From: Scilla litardierei
Lineage: Eukaryota; Streptophyta; Magnoliopsida; Asparagales; Asparagaceae
Reading direction: 5' to 3'
Length of the DNA: 64,000 nt
Assembly: GCA_030789695.1 (NCBI GenBank)
Contig: CM061140.1
Location: 85,250,422 to 85,314,421 of the forward strand
Shown here: one piece after another, positions 58,692 to 64,000 of the stretch
Layout of the letters: every line of letters begins with the position of its first letter
Numbering within the stretch: the stretch's first letter is position 1
Translations under genes and position numbers: made by a program
The notes under the pieces: model-generated
The model's database searches: none
The model's input: the letters and a program-made list of their open reading frames with translations, nothing else
What the model was told of the DNA's origin: nothing

Positions 58692-60322
58692 AAATCCCCC
58701 AAGCTGAACTCTTCCTCGTCCTCGAGGAAGACGAGTGAGAGTAGGAGCTCGGAAGGGAAAAATAGAGATGAAGAAAGAAAAAGAAAAAGAAAACTCTAAA
58801 CCCTAGATCGTCCATCAGAGCCACCAAAATCGAAAACGACACACCAAGTAAGCAAACGCCAAATCACACCACTAAACCTAGGAAAGCGAGTCCAAATAAG
58901 TGTCGTGGGTCCACGCGGTGAAGCGCGAGTGAGCGTCGTCGTGTGCTAGCAAATGGTGATGCTTTCTACGATGTGCTATGAGGCTCGATATACACAAATC
59001 CAAGATATGACCCAAAATATCGATCCGAATTGAATTAAGCGGTGAATATAAGTTCAAGCATGCATGAGAAGAGTGGGAATAGAAGCGTATCATGCATCGG
59101 GGACTCCACAACTAGGGTTAAGGAAATCACGCCACTACAGCCTAGATACTAGCTAAAAAGTTCCTAAGCCAAGTGTTTTCGATAACGACGGGGGTTGAGA
59201 TGATGTGGAGAAGAACACTCGGTGCAAATTCTCGCCTTCCCTTTATTCTTGGCAAGAATGAAAAAATATTCACACGGAAATTTTTTTGGGTTTTTGGGCA
59301 TTTGTATTTTTTTTTGAATTTTTGGGCTATACACAATTTTTCTTTTCTTTTCTCTTTTCTTTTTTTTGGATTTTTGGGTTTTTGGCTATACACATGTGTA
59401 CTCTCCCAAGTGGGAGAACGGTACACGACGAGGGGAATTGCACCAAGTAAAACAAAAAAGAAGTCGAAATCTAAACACTTGGGCAAAGGAAACTATTCTC
59501 GCTAAATAGAGCGTAGGCTAAATGGGTTATCCTAGTCCTTAGTTGTGGAATCCCGACGCATGCGAATTGAAGTATACGATATAAATATAGCATGCATATA
59601 GTGGAAAGAAATACCGCATATTCAAATCGGAGCATGGTAATCTAGGGGTCATTCCTGGACAGGCATATAAAGTAAAATCACAAGGCAGAAGCACACCAAA
59701 TGCTAGTCACGACACACGACTCACAAAAAGCTAAGTGGACCCACGATGCGTGAAATGCAAGAGGACCCGAAATCCTAGGGTTAGTGAGTGTGATTGTCGA
59801 TGCAAAGCTAGGTGTGTGAGACTTTGTGGCGATTCATCATAGGATTCATCTCTAGGAGAAAGAGCTAAAAAAAGGAAAGAAAGAGAAAAAAGAAGAAAAA
59901 ATAAAAACACGATGAAAACGACACAAAAAACAGAAAAAGAAGGACTAAAACGACGCACACAGTGCGACTCCCCCAAGCTGAAGTTTGCATTGCCCCCAAT
60001 GCAATATGAATGAGGACGGGAGGGCAATGAAAATGGGGGGGGGGGGGATACACACTGACACAAAAAGAAATGAAAACGAGGAAAACACATAGATAAAATT
60101 GAAAAAGAAAGAAAGATCAAAATCAAAATCAAACAAAACGAAAATAAAAATAAAAGGCACACGACACAACACTCAAAAAAAATGAAAAACAAGCACACAC
60201 ACACAAAATGAGAAAAACAAACAAAACACGACAGCATACCAAAATAGACGTCCCCCAAGCTAGACCAGAAAGTGCTAGCGAAATGATATGATCAATGAAA
60301 TGCAGAGATGTGCAAGGGTGAG
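58692..60322 (-). other. 3' noncoding region of Athila element 3
   Basis: No supported gene. In sense orientation AGCTTGGGGGA-type tracts occur at about 60261-60250, 59979-59965 (preceded by the hairpin GCATTGGGGGCAATGC) and 58704-58694 next to the LTR. A homopolymer G-run at 60035-60049 and long A-rich stretches are present. Corresponds to 42539-44379 in element 2. Confidence 0.75.
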
Positions 60323-61549
60323 TCAATCGGAATCGCTGGTACTGGAATGGTAGGGGGAGGGGGAGGAGGGAGGGGAATAGTGAATGAAAGAATCCTCAGA
60401 GGAAGAGGAGGGTGTGCCTATGGGTGAAGGAGGGGCGACAGGCTGGAGCACGGGAGGATCGATGTGCGCCGGGGGGCTGTGGTGGAAGAAGATCGTACTA
60501 GGTGGGCCGACAGTGGGGTGCCAATCGGGAGGATCCAAGGGTGGCAGATGCACTAATGGAGAATACCAAGGATCGGGGTAAAACTCCCAAGGAAGGCGAG
60601 ACGGGGTATAGGGTACCCGCAAAGGGGCTAAAGGTGGCAGGATCGTGAAAGGTTCGCAGGCGGGGCTGTAGAGGTAGACATCACGGTCTTCACCGAAGGG
60701 AGTGAGCATATTGATGTCGATCAAGTAATCACGATCAATACGGCTACGCCCAGGCAAAATAGGGAGGTCAGGAGGTACCCTCAGAACACAACTGACAATA
60801 AGAGTGATCATCCCACCACAACAGATGGAACCAGAAATGGTGCGGCTAACAGCGAAAATTTCGTGGATGATCCAATGAGCGGCGTCTATAGGCATAGGGA
60901 TGTGCCCAAGGATCCTGTCATCGGACATGGCATAGAGAAAGAAGAGCTCATCCCTAGATACAGTGGACACATCCACGCGGGCGAAAACAGTGTTGGCGAG
61001 GATGCAATGGGCGAGGCGGTAACACGGGTGAATAATGTAGGAGGCAGGAGCCTCGGGTGGAAAGGTGGTGTACCGGGTAAATCATTGCCAAACACCGTCA
61101 GCCTGAAATTGAGAGTATATGTCAGTTCGATCGTGGGTGGAATGTTCAGTATTAGGGTCGGGGTGATGGAGATTAAGCATATTGCTCATCTCGATGAAAC
61201 CCAGAGAAAAGTCATAATTGAAAGCGCGGAAGGAGAAACCTCCATCAAACAACTCGAGGGAACTGAGGAATTCGAGCGTGAGATTTCGGTGCGTGTGAGC
61301 ATGGATGTGAGAGAGGGTATGGCACCCGATACAGTTGAAAATTCTCGCTACGCCGTTCGAAAGCCCTAGAGCTTCGAGTGTGGGGCGATCGGCGAAGAGT
61401 GTGGGTCTCATCGGACGATGAAGCAGTGCTCGTAAACGGTCAGACTGCTCTTCCGTAGAAGGGTTTATGCCAAGGAAAGAGGGGGAAAAGGGGCCGTGGA
61501 GCGGATCACGGCGCGAAGACGATGCAATCTCTTTCCCCTTCTTAGACAT
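60323..61549 (-). pseudogene. Athila env-like (ATHILA ORF1 family) protein, one stop
   Basis: Likely start MSKKGKEIASSSRR at 61549 (an upstream in-frame ATG at 61612 is possible). Conserved features: LTLEFLSSLE and FSFRAFNYDF (compare element 1 at 2100-1804), one in-frame TGA at 61084-61082, then VSRDELFFLYAM, CGGMI and a proline-rich tail (from about 60650). The frame is the same on both sides of the TGA, and the stop is at 60323. Function unknown. The downstream position and the GT at about 61665 suggest a spliced message, with the small frame at 61905-61660 as possible leader; this is inference. Confidence 0.75.
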
Positions 61550-61993
61550 GGCGGCTACGTGGGTAGCGAACTTAAGATGAATATAGGGCAATTGAAGGAG
61601 ATACCACACCAATTTAGGATAATGCAGATAAAGTTGAAGATGTGCAGAGTGGAAGATTGTTACCCATCGATGTAGCGAGATTGAGCGCCCGGGGGTCTCG
61701 TGCAGTAGGAGAAAACAATCCGGGAAGCCGCCGTCCGTTGATCTGACAAGAACAAAATTTTGAAAATTTTCGGGCTAGGGTTAGGGTTTGGGCGTTTTGA
61801 TGATGGAGTGTCGACTATGGCGAGGTGGCGGAGGTGGGGAAGTATGGGAGCGAGTGGGGATGAGGGTTTAGGGATAGTACGTGGGGTAGAGGAAGTCGAT
61901 TTCACAGCTGGAGGGTGTGAAATCGTGTGAAGGGGGTTTTCTGAGGTCGGGTGGCGGTCGCCGTGTATCGAGGTTATTTATAGGGGGGAAAGT

Positions 61994-62340
61994 GAACCGA
62001 TCGGGTGGGAACCCACCCGATCGGGTAGCCAAATTTCGAAAGTTCAGTCAGTCAACAGCGACAGGCGAACTGATCGGTTGAAATGTCAACCGATCGGTTG
62101 GCCGCTTACCAAGCTTTTCCCGAGAATTTAGGGCTGCTCACCCGGTCGCGTCAACCGATCGCGCTCGAACTCAACCGATCGGTTGATATTCCCCAAAATT
62201 TCCCGAGAGTTCTCCCCAGCTCACCCGGTCTGTCACCCGGTCTCCTCATTTTCCAACCGATCGGTTCATTCGGGGACAGTTCTTGGTTTGTATCCGACAC
62301 ATCCCACCCGATCGTGTGGGAACCCACCCGGTCGGTTGAG
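61994..62340. repeat. CCGATCGG-motif array at the pol-env junction of element 3
   Basis: AACCGATCGGTT, CACCCGATCGGGT and variants recur at least eight times in about 350 bp, often in opposed pairs. The same motif fills part of this element's LTR. Flanking sequence (61906-61993 and 62341-62534) shows nothing else. Confidence 0.85.
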
Positions 62341-62534
62341 GCCTTGTTTTTCTGCAAAACCCAAGAGATGCCTGAGTTCCTTCATAGAAGTTGATCCGGC
62401 TGGATTTATTTATAAAAATAGAGAAAAAATGAAGTGGAAAAAATACTATAAAACGAAGCATAAGTTTAGAACATGGGTTGCCTCCCATGAAGCGCACTTG
62501 TTTAACGTCGTTGGCTCGACGCCCGCAGCGGTGG

Positions 62535-64000
62535 TCAATTAGGATCCGGAGGGTTAGAGGAAGAGTTGTCGCGCGTGAGGGATCCGACCGGAGAGAATTC
62601 TGGTTCTCCTACTGCATAGTGTTTCAGACGCTGCCCGTTTACTTTAAATGGCTCATCCCTTCCCATTATCTCGATAGCCCCATGCGGGAAAACTTTGGTG
62701 ACGCGGAATGGTCCCGCCCATCTTGACTTGAGTTTCCCAGGAAAGAGCTTCAGCCGTGAGTTGAACAGGAGAACTAAGTCTCCTTCTTTGAATTCCCTTC
62801 TTGAGATTCGCTTATCGTGCCACTGCTTCAGCTTCTCCTTGTAGATCTTGGCGTTCTCATAGGCGTTGAGCCGGATTTCGTCGAGTTCGTTGAGTTGTAG
62901 CTGCCGGTGCACTCCTACCTTCTTGGTGTCGAAGTTCAGATTCTTAACCGCCCAATATGCCTTATGTTCCAATTCCACAGGAAGATGACAAGCTTTCCCA
63001 TAGACGAGCCGGTAGGGAGTGGTACCGATAGGGGTTTTAAATGCCGTCCTGTAAGCCCAAAGCGCGTCGGGGAGCTTTGATGACCAGTCTTTCCTGGAAT
63101 TGGCCACCGTCTTTTCTTGTATGCTTTTAATCTCCCGGTTAGAGACTTCCGCTTGACCGCTGGTCTGCGGGTGATAGGCACACCCCACCCGGTGTTGTAC
63201 CCCGTATTTTTTTAAGAGGGCCTCAAATTTCTTCTCTATAAAGTGGCTTCCTCCGTCGCTGATCAGGACACGAGGTACACCGAACCGCGGGAAGATGTTG
63301 CTTTTAAAGAACTTGGCCACCACTCTGGAGTCGTTGGTTGGACTGGCCACCGCTTCAACCCATTTCGACACGTAGTCTACGGCCACCAAGATATACTGAT
63401 TCCCCGAGGAAGAAGGGAACGGTCCCATGAAGTCCACCCCCCATACATCGAAGATCTCTATCTCAAGGATGTAATGTTGAGGCATCTCATTTCTTTTGGA
63501 GATATTCCCAGCTCTTTGGCACCTATCGCAGGCTTGGACATAAACATGTGTGTCCTTGAAGAGCGTAGGCCAGTAAAATCCGCTCTGGAGAATTTTCGCG
63601 GTGGTCTTGTAGGTGCTCGCGTGCCCTCCACATTGCTGCCCGTGGCAGTGGGAAATGCTGGAAGTCGCCTCAGTTTCAGGGATGCATCTTCGTATCACCC
63701 CATCATTGCAGGTTTTGTATAGGTGGGGGTCATCCCAATAGAATTTGCGGACCTCATGGAAAAATTTCTTCTTCTGCTGAAAGCTCACATTGTGGGGAAC
63801 GATGGCGCAAGCCAGATAATTTGCGATGTCGGCGTACCAGGGGGTCCAGGAGGAAGAGACTGAGAAGAGATGCTCGTCAGGGAGAGAATCATCGATCGGT
63901 GTAGCATTTAAATCGAGAGTGGGCATCCTGGATAGGTGATCGGCAACAACATTCTCTGCCCCCTTCTTGTCTCTGATTTCCAGGTCAAACTCCTGGAGGA
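62535..64000 (-). CDS. Athila pol, integrase region, open frame (partial)
   Basis: An uninterrupted frame enters from the window edge and ends at 62535. Visible: end of RNase H ([20 protein letters not shown]), integrase zinc domain H-H-C-C (about 63720-63500; [13 protein letters not shown]), catalytic core with D in [10 protein letters not shown] in LISDGGSHF and E in [10 protein letters not shown] (all three present), then the C-terminal chromatin/DNA-binding part ([20 protein letters not shown]). The motif [19 protein letters not shown] is typical of Athila elements. No stop in at least 488 codons, in contrast to element 1; RT and upstream parts are outside the window. Confidence 0.95.
   Translation of the reverse strand, partial: LQEFDLEIRDKKGAENVVADHLSRMPTLDLNATPIDDSLPDEHLFSVSSSWTPWYADIANYLACAIVPHNVSFQQKKKFFHEVRKFYWDDPHLYKTCNDGVIRRCIPETEATSSISHCHGQQCGGHASTYKTTAKILQSGFYWPTLFKDTHVYVQACDRCQRAGNISKRNEMPQHYILEIEIFDVWGVDFMGPFPSSSGNQYILVAVDYVSKWVEAVASPTNDSRVVAKFFKSNIFPRFGVPRVLISDGGSHFIEKKFEALLKKYGVQHRVGCAYHPQTSGQAEVSNREIKSIQEKTVANSRKDWSSKLPDALWAYRTAFKTPIGTTPYRLVYGKACHLPVELEHKAYWAVKNLNFDTKKVGVHRQLQLNELDEIRLNAYENAKIYKEKLKQWHDKRISRREFKEGDLVLLFNSRLKLFPGKLKSRWAGPFRVTKVFPHGAIEIMGRDEPFKVNGQRLKHYAVGEPEFSPVGSLTRDNSSSNPPDPN

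Larger units (their letters stand above)
57150..64000 (-). mobile_element. Athila-type Ty3/gypsy retrotransposon (element 3), 3' portion
   Basis: Minus-strand element running off the right edge. Visible in sense order: end of RNase H and whole integrase (64000-62535), motif-rich spacer, env-like ORF (61549-60323), 3' noncoding sequence and 3' LTR (58691-57150). Its LTR and 3' region match element 2, so it is a better preserved relative and a plausible source of element 2's enzymes. It sits in the 5' end of MULE copy B. Confidence 0.92.

Noticed and set aside
59731..60258. 175-codon minus-strand ORF with hydrophobic, F-rich sequence
   Set aside because: Composition is due to poly-purine/pyrimidine noncoding sequence; the homologous part of element 2 has no matching frame.

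Overview
The window is nuclear DNA of a flowering plant. I cannot name the species. The evidence is plant-type split genes with GT..AG introns, Athila-type Ty3/gypsy and copia LTR retrotransposons, Mutator-like (MULE), CACTA and hAT-like DNA transposons, and one host gene matching the chloroplast rhodanese/PpiC protein STR12. Transposable elements make up most of the 64 kb.

Layout. (1) 1-9981: an Athila-type retrotransposon on the minus strand, cut by the window edge. It has a 5' LTR (7382-9981, holding an hAT-like insertion), a tRNA-Asp-type PBS, a broken pol and an env-like ORF, but no visible gag. (2) 9982-22669: a minus-strand host gene, STR12-like, with five exons visible (22669-22435, 22358-22242, 21278-21187, 12837-12737, 12662 to about 12552) and large introns carrying small inverted-repeat elements. 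The exons for the rhodanese half are not visible and may lie left of the Athila element, outside the window. (3) About 23043-57149: two diverged copies of one MULE facing each other as a giant palindrome with its axis near 27.9 kb. Each arm has a transposase gene and a second, convergent gene.

The right MULE arm is split by later insertions. A CACTA element (30978-37861, TSD TGT) and a minus-strand copia element of SIRE-like type (38088-55531, TSD GTGTG) interrupt it. That copia element itself holds a non-autonomous Athila-family element in its 3' LTR (39222-45938, TSD TGCAC) and a plus-strand copia element in its interior (about 46990-52858). In three cases (CACTA, minus copia, Athila element 2) the flanks rejoin into the uninterrupted sequence when the insert is removed, which gives a relative order of events.

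(4) 57150-64000: a second large Athila element on the minus strand, same family as the one at 39222-45938, with an open integrase frame, an env-like ORF and a 3' LTR. It runs off the right edge.

The most unusual signals are the MULE palindrome with its unrecognised second gene and intergenic foldback, and family-specific arrays of short near-palindromic motifs. Both Athila families carry such arrays at the same two places, the LTR and the pol-env junction, but with different motifs. A third motif of the same kind fills the copia LTR.
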